Part shown: piece by piece, positions 24,974 through 37,628 of the stretch
Numbering within the stretch: position 1 is the first letter of the stretch
How the letters are laid out: the number at the start of each line of letters is the position of its first letter
From: Microplitis mediator
Lineage: Eukaryota; Arthropoda; Insecta; Hymenoptera; Braconidae
Direction: 5' to 3'
Assembly: GCF_029852145.1 (NCBI RefSeq)
Contig: NC_079973.1
Location: 26,678,422-26,742,421 of the forward strand
DNA length: 64,000 nt
Program-made: the position numbers and the translations under genes
The notes under the pieces: generated by a model
What the model was told of the DNA's origin: nothing
The model's database searches: none
The model's input: the letters and a program-made list of their open reading frames with translations, nothing else

Positions 24974-27900
24974 ATAATTTAATTAAAGACTTAATATTAG
25001 TGTGTGTACAAGTTAAGTGAAATCTGTGATACATTTATATGTATGTATACTAAAAGTGATGTTTACATTGCCCACCTTTACTTATATATACTTGTCTTCA
25101 TATTGATGGAGACATTGTAAGCAAGTGTTATTTTATGTCATTTTAAATTCAACTATTCACAGTATTCCATAACTAACAAAATTATTTTCATTTGTTTACT
25201 GCGTATTAGATACTCATTTTATTTGTCATCTATCACTTGTCACTCATCAGAGACTTTTGGATGTTTAATGATATTAGTATTGATGAGAGGTATTGTATGT
25301 AAATAATTGTATATAAATGTATGACTGTTGCGTGAATGTGGTGATAAATTTAAATGTGATTTTCAATTTGTACAAATTTATCATCTTAATAATCATTATT
25401 CGCTCTAGGATTATATTATTTTTCACTCATTCTTATCGGCAGCATAATGTATTTATTTAAATAATTTAAAACTAAACCGTATAAATCACCACACATCAAT
25501 TCATCGAATATAAAATATTCGAGTTTATTTTTTCTACTGATATACGGAAGTATTTTTCTCTTTATCTCAAAACAATTGTTTTTTTTTTCAATTCAAACGG
25601 CTGTGCGCTTCCATGAATCTCATGTTGCGATTATTTAATTGAAAGGTGATTTAAATGAAGAAAAAAATTTAAGAAAAAAGTGTCTTAAAAATATATGACG
25701 TATTGATTTATCTTTTTATTGTTTTGTCTTCCGTTGGATTACTCCTGCTTTGACAAAAAGACTTGTTACTTATAAGTTTAAGTACTAGGCTATTATTTAT
25801 TTTTTCATTGTTTTTAAATTATTGTGTACAAGATCACGCATAAACTTGACCGCAATATTTAAAAATTATCGCGCTACAATAATTAAGATATTATCAAGTG
25901 TAGATAATTAATGAACGGTCTATATTGATATTGAAAGTAATGGTTCTTAATTACATATTTTTTAATTAAAACAACACACTTTCACGTTCCACGGAAAAGA
26001 ATTTTTTAAATTTATCATTTCATAAATTTCAGTCATCGTAATTTATTAAAAATACCTCGGTTTATATATTTTGTATATACAAACGAATGTTGCGTTAAAA
26101 ATTTAAAAAATTTTTAAGTCAAAGATAAATCAATACAAAACGATATTAATTAGTTGTATTACGTATAAAACTGTACATATAAATCGCTAAGTTATTAATG
26201 TAAGATTATTTTTATAATTATTGTATTAAGACTTGATATATTTATAATATAACTGTAATATACAATCATATTAATATACGTTTTTTTACTTAATCTATAA
26301 AAAAAAAATGTTTTATTTATCAATCTATACTTAACTATTTATATTTATTTAGTTTTTATTTTAAAATCCTAATTCCCTTGTAAATAAAATCCTAAGTGTG
26401 AAATTCATCGAGAGTCAGCTCAGGTGTGACGTATCTCATCGGCCTTTAAAACTGACCTAACCAGCAGTTGTAGAACTTGGTCTGAATCAATTGCAACATA
26501 GAATCCATTATAAATGATAATAATTCGCCAAAGTTGGTGAAAACATCAAGAAAAACATGTCTTGAAATTTATTTTCGCAATTGAATTTATACTGCTGAGG
26601 ACTACGTATGTAATTTTTATATCCTTAAATTGGTGAAGACGCGTTCCCGTCTCTTGTATTTCTTAATTTTTATGTCTTTTAATTTGTCAACATCGTTTCC
26701 TCAACTTGAATCAACTTTTTTTTTTTATTTTTTTTGTCTTAATCCTTTTGATTTCTATATAAGTCGTGATTTTAGTCACAGGTGATCTGAAATTATTTTA
26801 CTACTTTCCTCGAATAAATTAAACGTTCTCTATATACGGGCCGCTAATTTTTGAGATTAACGCCGTGTAGTCACTTAAATTCATTCTATCAACAATTAGT
26901 GTTGCATTAATTCGCCTCACACTTTTTTCCGACATTTCAATTTGTAAGAAAAATTTAATATGATTAATTAGAAAAAAAATACGTTGTTTTAAATAAAATT
27001 AAATATATACTTACCAAGGAACAATTCTAGATATACTTCGAGTCAGGGACACCAGCAGCTGTTTTTTCTATTTGTTTTTTTTTAGTCAAAGCTGCTACGG
27101 TATATTTTACAGGTGACAAATAAATTTATCAGTTATATATTTAATATTCTCAAACAGTTAACTTGGGGAATATTTTACGTTTCTTATCGTTATTTATTAA
27201 GATATACAGTTTAAATAAAAGTGATATTCCATGAATTTTATGTATAAGTAATGTAATTTTATAAGTAAATATTTGATAGATCGCTAATAGAATATTTAAC
27301 GACTATCTTTAAGTATATATTGTTCTTTTTCAATTAACATTAGAGCATTTTTTTATCGTGAGTAATATTTTATTTTAAGGAAATAATGTTTTATATAACA
27401 GTAATATACGAACTAGATATATATTTTATTTAAAAGTGTGTTAATCTACTTTTAATAAAGACTACTATTAATTTTTTATAAATTTCTCTATTTACTTATC
27501 GCACTTGCCGACAATTTAAATATCCACTTAATAATATTTAGATAAAAATGAAATTTAATTTTTATAAAAAAAACTACCAGGTATTTTACTACATTAAGTT
27601 ATTCATATTTTTTTTATTCACATGAACAAAAAAATTACTTTTAACTTTTACACTTATATAAACAATAAAATAAAAATAAATGATCGAGCATTAAAAATGG
27701 AAATGTTTATTTTTTGTTGCTCAACTTTAAAAAAAAAAAATTTTAACTGAAGATCTGAAATGTGAATTCATCCGTCATGGCCATCGTTCTCCAGGTGAAC
27801 GAACTTAAAATTTAGCCGAAAACATTAAAACCTAAGATCTATAATTTATAATTTACTTGATCTCCGAAAAAGTAAAATAAATTCGAGCGCAGAGTTGATC

Positions 27901-30900
27901 TTGATATTAATCTTCAGCGAATCAAGGTTTCCATATAAATTAATTCCTGTGAAAGCGAATAAACTCAGAGGATCTAAAGATTCATTATAAATGACTCATG
28001 TGTAGTTATATATCCTCATAAACCCACTCTCGAATTGAATAAAATAAATAAATAAAAAAAAAAACTAAATGGGAAATGAAAAAAGACCACGAGTGTATAT
28101 TTGTAACTAGGTCTTTAACTGGGGCAGTCAGCCAGTGTCAGTTGATTTTAGAGGTTTACACCCATGTTAAACATAATAATGATAACAACCACAGCAACTC
28201 GACTGAACGGATTTAAAACGGTGAAAATACAGCAGTATTATATATATATATATGTACAAGTCGTTACAACTTTCTTTCTTGCTCTCTCGAGCTATCGTCA
28301 AAAGCCACAACGAGAACATTTGCCTGGCTTATTGGTCTGTAAACCTATAGAAACGACAAGTTTACGAACTTTCTCCTTGTAGACTGGTCACGAGCTGGAA
28401 ATCGTCCGACCGCCATCATCTGTATTTAGATTTTTTATCATATTTCTTTAAGGACATTAACACCCACACGTCAAGAGTAATCTCCGTGCATCAGCATTAC
28501 AACAAAGAAAGATGCGTTTTCATGCCTTCACTCATTTCTCTTTGTAAAAGTTTTATCCGATTGTAAAATCCGCTTAATTGTCGATATTATTTTTTACCGG
28601 GTAATTAAATTTTTATAATTAACCAGTAATTAAATCTAAATGTTTTATTTTTTATCTAGCAGGTAACAAATGCCGGGTTTATTTATCACCTCAGTAAATG
28701 TTTAGCTACAAAGTCACGTTTAAGTTATTTGTGATAATTTTGTTATCGTAAAGAGAAGCTTATAATATTTTTTTATTCATGTACGTGACCAAGTAATTAA
28801 CAATGGCATGCTCGATGATACGAAAGTGAAGATTTTAGTTTCGTAATTATAAAACAAACGTCGGCGTATCCAAGTTGACAAGACCTCCTTATACCTTTGA
28901 TTTCCCAATCGGTTTTAACTGAGACGACCCCTCACCTGGCCACCTACCACGTAATTTTTTTTTTTTTTATGTGCAAATAACTCGAGCCGATACAAGTTGT
29001 ATTGATGTGTATCGATTAACACACAACTATACAGGCCCGTGTTAAAGCGATTACAAAATATATTACGAGTCTTTAATATAGATTGACATTAGAAATTTTT
29101 TTTTAGAAAGCTCATCATCTTTCGAACCTTTGGTTTAACTTTTATTGTTTTTTTATTTTTATTTAAATAATATATAAATTATTTAAAATAACGATGCTGT
29201 CATTTGCATGACAAAGCGGATGATCCTGAGATGCCTAAAAAAGTAATCGGTTGCGAAGGTAAAAAAAATAAAACTCATGACACAGTTACTGAAAATTTTA
29301 ACTCTTTATAATAATAAAAAAGAGAAACAATAAAAATATAAATATATAAGGCCACGTCCAGAGATTTTTAAAAAGCCTCAAGTTGCTTAATTTTTATTTA
29401 AGCTGAATATGAATACATGGATTTTAAATTACAATTTTTAAAATTAAACAGAATTAACGTTTTTTATAATAAAAGTGTTTTGTTACGCTTTTTTTTATTT
29501 ATTTATTTTTTTTTTTTGAGTACAATAAGGAAGCAAAAGAAAACAAAAAAACAAATAATAACAACAATTGAAGAGATGAGTATTGAGAAGAATAAAAAGT
29601 GATGACTGTAGTTCTGAGATTGTCCAATCCAGCAGAATGACTCATTAAAGTGATCGAAGCGTTTACAATGACGCTTTCTCTTGGAAACGAGTGACTTCTT
29701 CTTGGTTTTTAAATAAATAATTTAAACACTCGATAAACCCCAAGGAATTTCCCTCTGATCGTTACCGCGAACCGAAGAAAATAAGAAAAACTACACTGAT
29801 AATAATAAATAAAAAGTAATTATTGGGTACTCAGGTACTTTTATTATTTACTTTATTAGTCTTACGACTTATAGAGCCACAGGGGGGCTGCACTCGTTTA
29901 CTCTCTTTACATACCAAGGCCGTCTATAATAAAACTGGGAGCTCCCATCCGTTAGAGCTCAGCTCTTCTGCTTTAATAAAATTAATAATCAAATAAACCT
30001 AGACCCTTTTACTAACTATTTTAAACCCCTATTCATATAAGATATGTGTGTATATGTTTCCACATAACACTATTAATCTACCCCTGATTAAACAACTGAA
30101 TTCGATCGAATTAAACAGAATTAAATTTTTAATTCTATTTAATTCAGATAAATTCTGTTAATTCGGTACCTAACTTAAAAATGAATTCTGTCTAATTCGG
30201 CAAAAAACCAGAATTTGTCAAAATTAAAACGAATTTAAATAATTCTATTCGGTTTAATTCTGATTAATTCGAAAATAATTCTCCAATTTCTGGTTCTGAA
30301 TCCGAATTGAACTGAATTAAAAACTGAACAAATTTGAAATTTTTAAATCGGTTTTATTCTGTTTGATTCAAATTTAAATTTTCAATTCAGTTGAATTCTG
30401 TTTTGCAAAATTCGACAGAATATAACAGAATTGAAATTTTTAATTCGGTCGAATTCATTGTTTAATCAGGGACATTATCAGATAACTTGTACATAGTTAT
30501 CGCAAGTTCTATTTTCGCAGTACGTTACGAATAATCGATTATAGACTTAGTAGCTCACTGACTTATAATAACATTACTGTCCTTGACTATCCTTAATCTT
30601 CAATAAAATAACATCCGATTTAGACAGTTTTGAGTTTAATCCGCAAATTGTTATTTCAAATTCAAGGTATCATTTTATTTCCCGCCTAATAAAAATAATT
30701 ATTCTTCATCAATTGTAATATTTTTAAATTACATTTACCTTTTATTTATATTGTCGAGGATAAACCAATATACACAATTCATATATGTATATATATATAT
30801 GCTACAGACAACTTTTTCAAGGCTGTCATTTGTCAAACTCGAGAGGTAATTGACCGAGGTTCAATGCTTGCTCATCTTTATAATTTAATAATTTTTTTTT

Positions 30901-31832
30901 TAAACTTTATTAATATATGGAGTCTTTATTAACCCAATGATACTTTATTTTAAAAATTTATTTCATTCTACAATGAGCTAAATAAATTATAATTAGCATT
31001 AAAAAACGATAATCAGCCTGATAATCTAATCGCGAGAAAATTAACCGATAGATATTCATTTAAAATATATATTAATTCAAAATATTTAAGTTATCTTTGA
31101 ATATTTTATGGCATGCTTGTGAAATATTATTATTACTATTTACATATTATTTTTATCTAGATAAAAAAAATCACATGTAGTCGTTTATCAAACAAGTTAG
31201 TTGTGTATTGATGTCATTCTGGATAATATTAATTTTATCAAATTCAACTCAAGGACAATAATCATTAACGAACTATTCTCTGTAATATTTTCATCACCGC
31301 GTATAGTCACGGATTCACTGTCTCATCTTAAATATATATGTATATGATTATAAAAATACATATATAGTATATAAATCTCATAGATTTCATTAATTATAAA
31401 TTCACAAGTTATATTTAAATGCATTTAATGAAAAATTAATAATGCCAATTACGAAACTTGTCACATTTCATTACCGTTACGTCAACAATATATTAAATTA
31501 ATAAATATATACTTATATTTATAAATAGATTTTTTTGCATCTGATAGTCGCTCGTAAAACTGCTAAATGTCCAGCGAACCAATAAAAAGTTTTAATAATT
31601 ATTTATGTTTCAAAGCTATTTGTCTATTTTAGTGTCGATTATATAAAGTTACGTCTTATTCAATCTGCTTTTATGTAATCATAACAATTTATACCTTACA
31701 ATGTATCTGGTGTGATACATATATGTATAATTTCATATTTTATCTCACTTATACATTATATCAAGGTAAAATAATGCAGAATATAATTATCGCCCAACTT
31801 TTAATTCAAAATTTGAATTTTATATTATTTTA

Positions 31833-31882
<50 letters not shown>

Positions 31883-34800
31883 TTTTTTATTATAATTTCT
31901 TATAAGTAATCAATAATAAAAATTAAGAATTCCAGTAATAATTAATAAAATATTCACTTTTATCGACAATTCAAATTCAAATTTTTTCGCGCCACTAATT
32001 TCGCCCAACTTTTAACTCAAAATTTGAATTTTATATTTTTTTATTATTATTATTAATATATATATTTATATATTTTTTTATTATAATTTCTTATAAGTAA
32101 TCAATAATAAAAACTAAGAATTCCATTAATGATTAATAAAATATTCACTTTTATCGATAATTCAAATTCAAATATTTCGCGCCGCTAATTTCGCCCAACT
32201 TTTAATTCAAAATTTGAATTTTATATTTTTTTATTATTATTATTCATATATATATTCATATATTATTTTATTATAATTTCTCATAAGTAATCAAAAATAA
32301 AAACTAAGAATTCCAGTAATAATTAATAAAATATTCACTTTTATCGATAATTTAAATTCAAATTTTTTCGTGCCACTAATCATAGCGCGAAATTCAAATC
32401 ACGAGTTAAAATTAAAAAAAAATGTATAATTAAATAAATTTTACTGTAATTACATTCAATTGCGGTTATAAATAAATAAAAATTCCTCGATTATTTATAA
32501 GTATCGATTTCGAAACAAAATTTCAAATAAGCGCGCGAAGTTAAATCGTCCGGTTGCGCGCCCGGCGGACGAAATGTAAACTAAAAATAAAAGGTTGTAA
32601 TTCAACACACTTGATCGCGATTGATCGTAAATGAGAACGAAAAAAAAACCCATCTGTTATTAGGTTAGTCTACCGTCGAACTTTCATTAGCAACACATGC
32701 ATCACATAACTGTATTTAAATACTTACACTTAAATAAATATATAAATGAGTAACTTGTGATTTTAATTTTAACCTTTTTGGTTTTAAAACAAATATAAAT
32801 AAAAAAATATAAATATTATAAATAAATAAATTAGTGTAAAAATAGTAATTTAAAAGTTTTAAAAAATAAGTGAATATGTCAAGTGTTAACGGTGAAAGTA
32901 GTAAAGGACCAATACCACCAAGGTGGCTTCACTGTCCAAGAAAATCAGTTAAATTAATTCACAATAAATTTATAGCATTCAAAACCCCGTTGTCGACAAA
33001 TTTTGACGACCAGGTGTCGGAAGAATGCCGTTTCAATGTCGACATGCTCTTTGCCTCACTTAAAAGTGAGCGTTTAAAAATAGGGTTATGGATTGATCTT
33101 ACAAACACAAACCGTTTCTACGACAAAGATGACGTCGAGGCTTATGGATGTAAATATTTTAAATTACAATGTCGTGGCCACGGTGAAACTCCTTCCCGAG
33201 AGCAAACAAAAACATTTGTCGAAATATGTAAAAATTTTATATCCAAGCATCCTCTGGAAATAATTGGAGTTCATTGTACCCACGGTTTTAACCGAACAGG
33301 TTTTTTGATAATAAGTTATCTTGTGGAGACTGATCAGTACAACCTCGACGCTGCGCTAAATATATTTGCCGCAGTAAGACCTCCAGGTATTTACAAAGAC
33401 GATTATATTAAAGAACTTTACCGTAGATATGACGACGGAGATGACGCCCCGGCGGCACCACCTAGACCAGCCTGGTGCCTCGAGTACGATGACGAAGATG
33501 TTGATGACGATGTTTACCAGTCTGCCAGCAGTAATCAGTCCCACGGTAAACGGAAGCGGGAGTATGTAAATAAAAATCCAGTCTTCATGGCAGGAGTTCC
33601 TGGGGTCGTCGTCCTCAATGACAACGTCAAAGTGTCCGGTATTCAACGACGTGTCCAAGAAATTTGTAGCTGGAACAGTTCCGGTTTCCCCGGCTCTCAG
33701 CCTGTCTCCATGGACAGAAACAACATCAACAAATTGAGCGAAAAACCTTATCGCGTGTCATGGAAAGCTGACGGCACCAGGTACATGCTCCTGATTCAGG
33801 GTGGCAACGAATTGTTTTTTATTGACCGAGACAACAGCATCTTCCAGGTCTCCGGACTCGCATTCCCGCATGTTCACGACACCACGAGGACTCTCAAAGA
33901 CACTCTGCTGGACGGGGAGATGGTTATTGACCGGGCTGATGGTAAAGAGTACCCTCGTTACTTAGCCTACGACATTATTATGTACGACGGCAAGGATGTG
34001 AGCAAGAAAGCATTTTTTCCTGACCGCTACACCCTCATTGAAAAAGAAGTCATGGGCGGACGTTACCGCGCACTGAGAGAGGGACGTTTACGTCGTGAAC
34101 GAGAACCTTTTTCCGTAAGGTTGAAACAATTTTGGGACATATCGCAAACAGGCAGTTTGCTGAGTGATAAATTTGCCAAACAACTGGGCCACGAGCCCGA
34201 TGGACTGATCTTCCAGCCTTCAAAAGAGCGATACGTAGCAGGAGTGTCCGAGGACGTGTTAAAATGGAAACCTCTGTCGCTTAACTCCGTAGATTTTAAA
34301 TTAAAAATAGTTACCGACTCGGGTCTCGGTATTCTGCCAACAAAAAAAGGTCTTCTGTATGTCGGCGGGCTCTCAGAGCCCTTTGATAAAATTGACAAGC
34401 CCAACAAAGCACTGAGGGAGCTCAACAACAAGATCATCGAATGTAAATACGAAAACAACAAGTGGGTCTTCATGCGAGAGAGGACGGACAAGTCATTCCC
34501 CAACTCGTATAAAACGGCCATGTCCGTTTGTCAAAGTATCAAGGAGCCTGTAACGACAAAATATCTTCTGGACTACATCGAGCATCACCGGTATCAAGAC
34601 GACTCAGATCTGATGCCACCACCGGCCAAACGCATGAGATGACAATTTACTAGTTAATTTAATCCGGTTAAATAAATTTGTTTCATTAAAATTTAATTTT
34701 ATTTTATTTAATTTTATATTTTAATGAGAATTTTGTAAATAATAATAATTATGTGTAATTAAATTTTTAATAATATTTTTATTATTCAATTGTGTACTTC

Positions 34801-37243
34801 GATTTTGAGTGATGGTTTGAATTTTAGACTTAAATCTTACACATGATGCATCAATCAATTAAAAGTCAACGCTGTCATTAAATTAAATAAAGACTTATAT
34901 TAATTACATTTAATATTTTTTATTTTACAATCATCTACTCCCTTAATTTTAATTATTAATTTTTTTTTGGCCAGAGTCAAAACTCCTTGTGGATCCAAAA
35001 TACATAATTTTACATATAGCACACAGAAAAAAATTTTTACTTGATCTAAGAAATTTTTTTCATTATAAATTGGAGTAAAATTTTTTTTGAGGCAAGAAAT
35101 TTTTTTTTTTCGTTTTTTAATGCAATTAATTATTTTTATCTGTGTATATATATAGTAGTTGAACAATACACTGATTAAAAAGTTGACTTGATTCAAGAGA
35201 AAAAATCTCTAACCATTTTGAAGAAAATAATTTTCTGTAGTCCAGAGAAAAAATTCTTGAGCCAAGAAATTATTTTTGGTTTAAGTAAATTTCTCTTGGT
35301 TCAAAATTTTTTGAATCAAGTCAACTTTTTTATCAGCGTTGACATAAAATTAATAATTCGATTAGTTTAATCATTCCATTCATCATATCAATCAATTAAT
35401 TAATTAATTAGCAATAATTTTATTTAAAAAATAATTAAATAAATGTAGGCTGCTGCGTGCAAGTACTAGATAACTTATTCCTTATAATTCCACTAATTAA
35501 GAAAAATTTGTCGTATTTCATTCTGTGGCAGTTTGGTAGGATTAGAAAATCACTTAATTAACTAATTAAGCCTTGATACATTTACCTGATGAACGTAAGT
35601 TTTGTTGGACGTAAATAAATAAATTTATACTGCAAATTAATAAATTTATTTATTACAGACCGCACGGTCCAGATTTGGTGCACGAAAGACCTGTCGTCAA
35701 AGGAACGGAAATCTCTGCGTGTGAATATTGATTACGATTTTGCTACCAATGTCAGAGTTTCTCCTGATGGCAAGGCGTTTATTATCCACAAATCGCAGAG
35801 TAATAATGTCGAGGTCTACGGCCTCAGAAAAAAACCAAATGGGTTTTTTGCATCTGCGACACTTGTCCTCGAGTTTCCAAAAGTAAGCTCTTGTTTATCA
35901 GCGAACAATTAAACTAAATTATCACTATTATAATATTACTTGATAATTGAATTGTTAAAGCGGCATGAAGAAGACATTGTGGGAATGGAAATAGCATGCA
36001 GTGGCCGTTTTATAATGACTTGTGGGAAAACAAATGATTTAATTGTCTGGGATCTCAAGGGAGAAGTTCTTGCTACTATTGATACTTATTTAGGATCGAC
36101 GCATATGGCGAAAATTTCACCTTGCGGACGATTCGTTGCTGCTTCTGGTAATATGTCTAATAAATATGGGAATAATAATATTGTTTTACAGTCACATGTA
36201 TAGGAAATTATATATTTTTTATTTACCACAAAAGGTTTCACGCCAGATGTCAAAGTATGGGAAGTTGGATTCACTAAAACAGGAGAATTCAAACAAATTA
36301 CATCGGCCTTCAATCTCGGTGGTCATTCATCGGGAGTTTATGACTTTGATTTTAATGCCGATTCCAGTTTGATGGCTTCTGTGTCAAAAGATGGCACCTA
36401 CCGTCTTTATGATACTAAAAGTATGTTTGTTATTTAATATAAATATAAGACAGCACTCAGCCAGTGTCCAGTTTGTCGGTTAATTGTTTATCAGCAAAAT
36501 CATTTAAAGACCTGATTTATTTTTTACTGATAAGATTTCTCGCTGAACCAGTTTTGTAAAATTAATTATCATTTTTAAAAACTGGACACTGGACTTTACC
36601 ATTCTGCTGAAAATTTTTTTTTTTGTTATTTTTAAATTATTCTAGACTCTGTTGAAAAAAAAATTTTTTTAAGAGAACTGAGGACCAGCTGATAAATTTT
36701 TTTTATCAGTAATTAATAAATTATTTATTTATTGATAATCATTAAACTAAATTTAATTTTCAGTTGAATTTGAAAAAGGCGAAGATCCACATTTTATTTT
36801 ATCAGGAACTTGGGAGAATGTGACCCCAACTAAAATGGTAATGTCACCAAACGGTGAAGTGATAGTAATTACTCACGGATCATCTTTATCATTTTACTCA
36901 GGGATCAGTGGAAAGTTGGACACTACTATCGAAGATATCGGTGGGTATTAATTTCAAATAAATTTTAAATAATTATTATTATTTTATTTAATTAATTAAT
37001 TAATTTTTTTACAACAAAGGTTTCGTGTCATGCCTAACATTCGACGCGTCCGGAGAGTATCTCCTGGTGGCTGTTGATCGTTTCATTCGAATAATTCGCA
37101 ACATTCCGGGCTACCGCTCGGCAATCGAGTCAGCGAAACGTAAATTGGAGCAACGTCAGACTTCAGCGACGAAGGAACGACTTGAAAAAGTTATCGCTGA
37201 CTCGGAAAAATTCCTGAAGTCGATGGGCGAGCGAATTTTATGA
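15389..37243 (+). CDS. TBL2: Transducin beta-like protein 2 (WD40)
   Basis: ER-associated WD40 protein; family members bind PERK and help translation under stress. Seven exons read in frame: 15389-15527, 20110-20340, 35659-35882, 35961-36147, 36235-36420, 36764-36940 and 37020-37243 (455 residues, close to the vertebrate length). The N-terminus has one hydrophobic helix (about FFLGAAIVLIGFIIG) followed by arginines, a signal anchor. A charged linker then leads to WD40 repeats (WVVGTLKGHTGPVLDINFS, DRTVQIW, NDLIVWD, DVKVWE, KDGTYRLYD), and the end is a coiled region. Intron 2, about 15.3 kb, contains the exonuclease main exon and the whole capping-enzyme gene on the same strand. The gene is convergent with the TAF6L-like gene, with 385 bp between stops. 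Confidence 0.9.
18777..19288. mobile_element. MITE-like element with G-rich/C-rich ends
   Basis: It starts TATAGGGGAGGGAGGGGCAAAA and ends with the matching reverse complement TTTTG, a C tract, TTCCTCTATA. Inner arms also pair (GGGGTACCCC near 18938, GGGGATACCC near 19248). It is about 512 bp, lies in TBL2 intron 1 and has no real ORF; the 83-codon frame inside is poly-K/F noise. Confidence 0.7.
20860..21056. mobile_element. hAT-like MITE with 8-bp target-site duplication
   Basis: The terminal repeats are ATGTACCTGAAGATCGGAAC and its exact reverse complement, and pairing continues imperfectly inward (GCAACAAAAA / TTTTTCGTTGC). It is flanked on both sides by AATTTTCA (20852-20859 and 21057-21064), a perfect 8-bp duplication. 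It is 197 bp long, non-autonomous, in TBL2 intron 2. Confidence 0.85.
21400..21660. other. Unexplained non-AT-rich block in TBL2 intron 2
   Basis: About 260 bp of balanced composition with short repeats (ACATTACATTGCATTACATTA) and hexamers such as GTAACGGTAGTCC. It has no open frame and no splice-bounded exon was recognised. It may be a regulatory element, an untranslated exon or an old repeat. Confidence 0.25.
24974..30081. other. 3' UTR of exonuclease and non-coding intron sequence
   Basis: AT-rich DNA after the exonuclease stop, with many AATAAA-like signals, so the 3' UTR end cannot be fixed. Stretches near 26400-26490 and 28100-28500 are less AT-rich, but no coding exon was found. All of it lies within TBL2 intron 2. 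Confidence 0.4.
30082..30471. mobile_element. MITE-like palindromic element rich in GAATTAAACAGAATT
   Basis: The ends match as inverted repeats over about 30 bp: CCCTGATTAAACAA then TGAATTCGATCGAATT on the left, and the reverse complement of CCCTGATTAAACAATGAATT then CGACCGAATT on the right. The 390-bp interior is a degenerate array of AATTCTGTT / AACAGAATT motifs that could fold back on itself. It is non-coding and in TBL2 intron 2. Confidence 0.7.
31791..32385. repeat. Three-copy tandem repeat with an (AT)n microsatellite
   Basis: Three head-to-tail copies begin CGCCCAACTTTTAA at 31791, 32002 and 32192, so the spacing is 211 and 190 bp. Each ends with a TTTTTCGCGCC(A/G)CTAATT-type block. 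The size difference comes mainly from a long (AT)n run in the first copy (about 31839-31880). The array lies about 500 bp upstream of the capping-enzyme start. Confidence 0.85.
32530..32600 (+). promoter_or_regulatory. GC-rich block 5' of the capping-enzyme gene
   Basis: A short CpG-rich patch (AAGCGCGCGAAG, GTTGCGCGCCCGGCGGACG) in AT-rich DNA about 300 bp before the capping-enzyme ATG. By position and composition it is the likely core promoter of this nested gene, and its presence argues against a promoterless retrocopy. Confidence 0.4.
32876..34642 (+). CDS. RNGTT: mRNA capping enzyme (RNA triphosphatase-guanylyltransferase), single exon
   Basis: Bifunctional nuclear enzyme that removes the gamma phosphate from nascent Pol II transcripts and transfers GMP to form the cap. 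The ATG at 32876 gives 588 residues, full length for metazoan enzymes. The N-terminal cysteine-phosphatase domain has the HCTHGFNRTGF loop (HCX5R signature) near residue 133. An acidic linker (DDEDVDDDVY) follows. The guanylyltransferase domain has the active-site lysine motif KADGTRYM near residue 300, then DGEMVID, DGLIFQP and KWKPLSLNSVDFKL, the later nucleotidyltransferase motifs. All key residues are present, so it looks functional. It has no introns and lies in TBL2 intron 2 on the same strand, between the exonuclease exon and TBL2 exon 3. Confidence 0.95.
   Translation: MSSVNGESSKGPIPPRWLHCPRKSVKLIHNKFIAFKTPLSTNFDDQVSEECRFNVDMLFASLKSERLKIGLWIDLTNTNRFYDKDDVEAYGCKYFKLQCRGHGETPSREQTKTFVEICKNFISKHPLEIIGVHCTHGFNRTGFLIISYLVETDQYNLDAALNIFAAVRPPGIYKDDYIKELYRRYDDGDDAPAAPPRPAWCLEYDDEDVDDDVYQSASSNQSHGKRKREYVNKNPVFMAGVPGVVVLNDNVKVSGIQRRVQEICSWNSSGFPGSQPVSMDRNNINKLSEKPYRVSWKADGTRYMLLIQGGNELFFIDRDNSIFQVSGLAFPHVHDTTRTLKDTLLDGEMVIDRADGKEYPRYLAYDIIMYDGKDVSKKAFFPDRYTLIEKEVMGGRYRALREGRLRREREPFSVRLKQFWDISQTGSLLSDKFAKQLGHEPDGLIFQPSKERYVAGVSEDVLKWKPLSLNSVDFKLKIVTDSGLGILPTKKGLLYVGGLSEPFDKIDKPNKALRELNNKIIECKYENNKWVFMRERTDKSFPNSYKTAMSVCQSIKEPVTTKYLLDYIEHHRYQDDSDLMPPPAKRMR
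34643..35165. other. Capping-enzyme 3' flank with a weak inverted repeat
   Basis: AT-rich flank with AATAAA soon after the stop (near 34670 and again near 34883). Between about 35018 and 35150, CACAGAAAAAAATTTTT and TTTTTATCTGTGT face each other over runs of CAAGAAATTTTTTT, perhaps a degraded MITE. Confidence 0.35.
35166..35342. mobile_element. MITE-like element with 20-bp ends in TBL2 intron 2
   Basis: Left end ACACTGATTAAAAAG then TTGACTTGATTCAA; right end is the reverse complement with few changes (TTGAATCAAGTCAAC, TTTTTTATCAGCG). It is about 175 bp. An open frame of 60 codons inside is incidental to the repeat. Confidence 0.75.
36460..36593. repeat. Short inverted-repeat element in TBL2 intron
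   Basis: GCCAGTGTCCAGTTT on the left and AAACTGGACACTGG on the right form a near-perfect inverted repeat around about 100 bp. This could be a small MITE or a stem-forming intronic RNA. Confidence 0.55.
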
Positions 37244-37628
37244 TAATTTGCTTGACGATGACGCTAATGATTAATTAACTAATTAATGAATTAATCATTA
37301 AAATTTTTATACAATTGCTGTGTAAATTTTATAAGTACATTTAATCAGTTTTTTATTTTTGAATCAAACATACGATTGGACGTTTGATAAATTTTCTTAC
37401 TGATGTTTTGTAAACTAAAATATACTTTTGCAATGTTGTATAAATATGAATGCATACTTTGACACTTTGTTTTAATTATTTAAATAATCTCGAGTGGTAA
37501 CTGGTACTTTAAATTACTACGAGTAATTTACAAAACAAAACACGGGTTTAATTTACATTTAAGTTATATATACAATTGAATCAGGTATCAAATTATTTTG
37601 ATTAAATAATATTAGTTGTTAAATTAAT

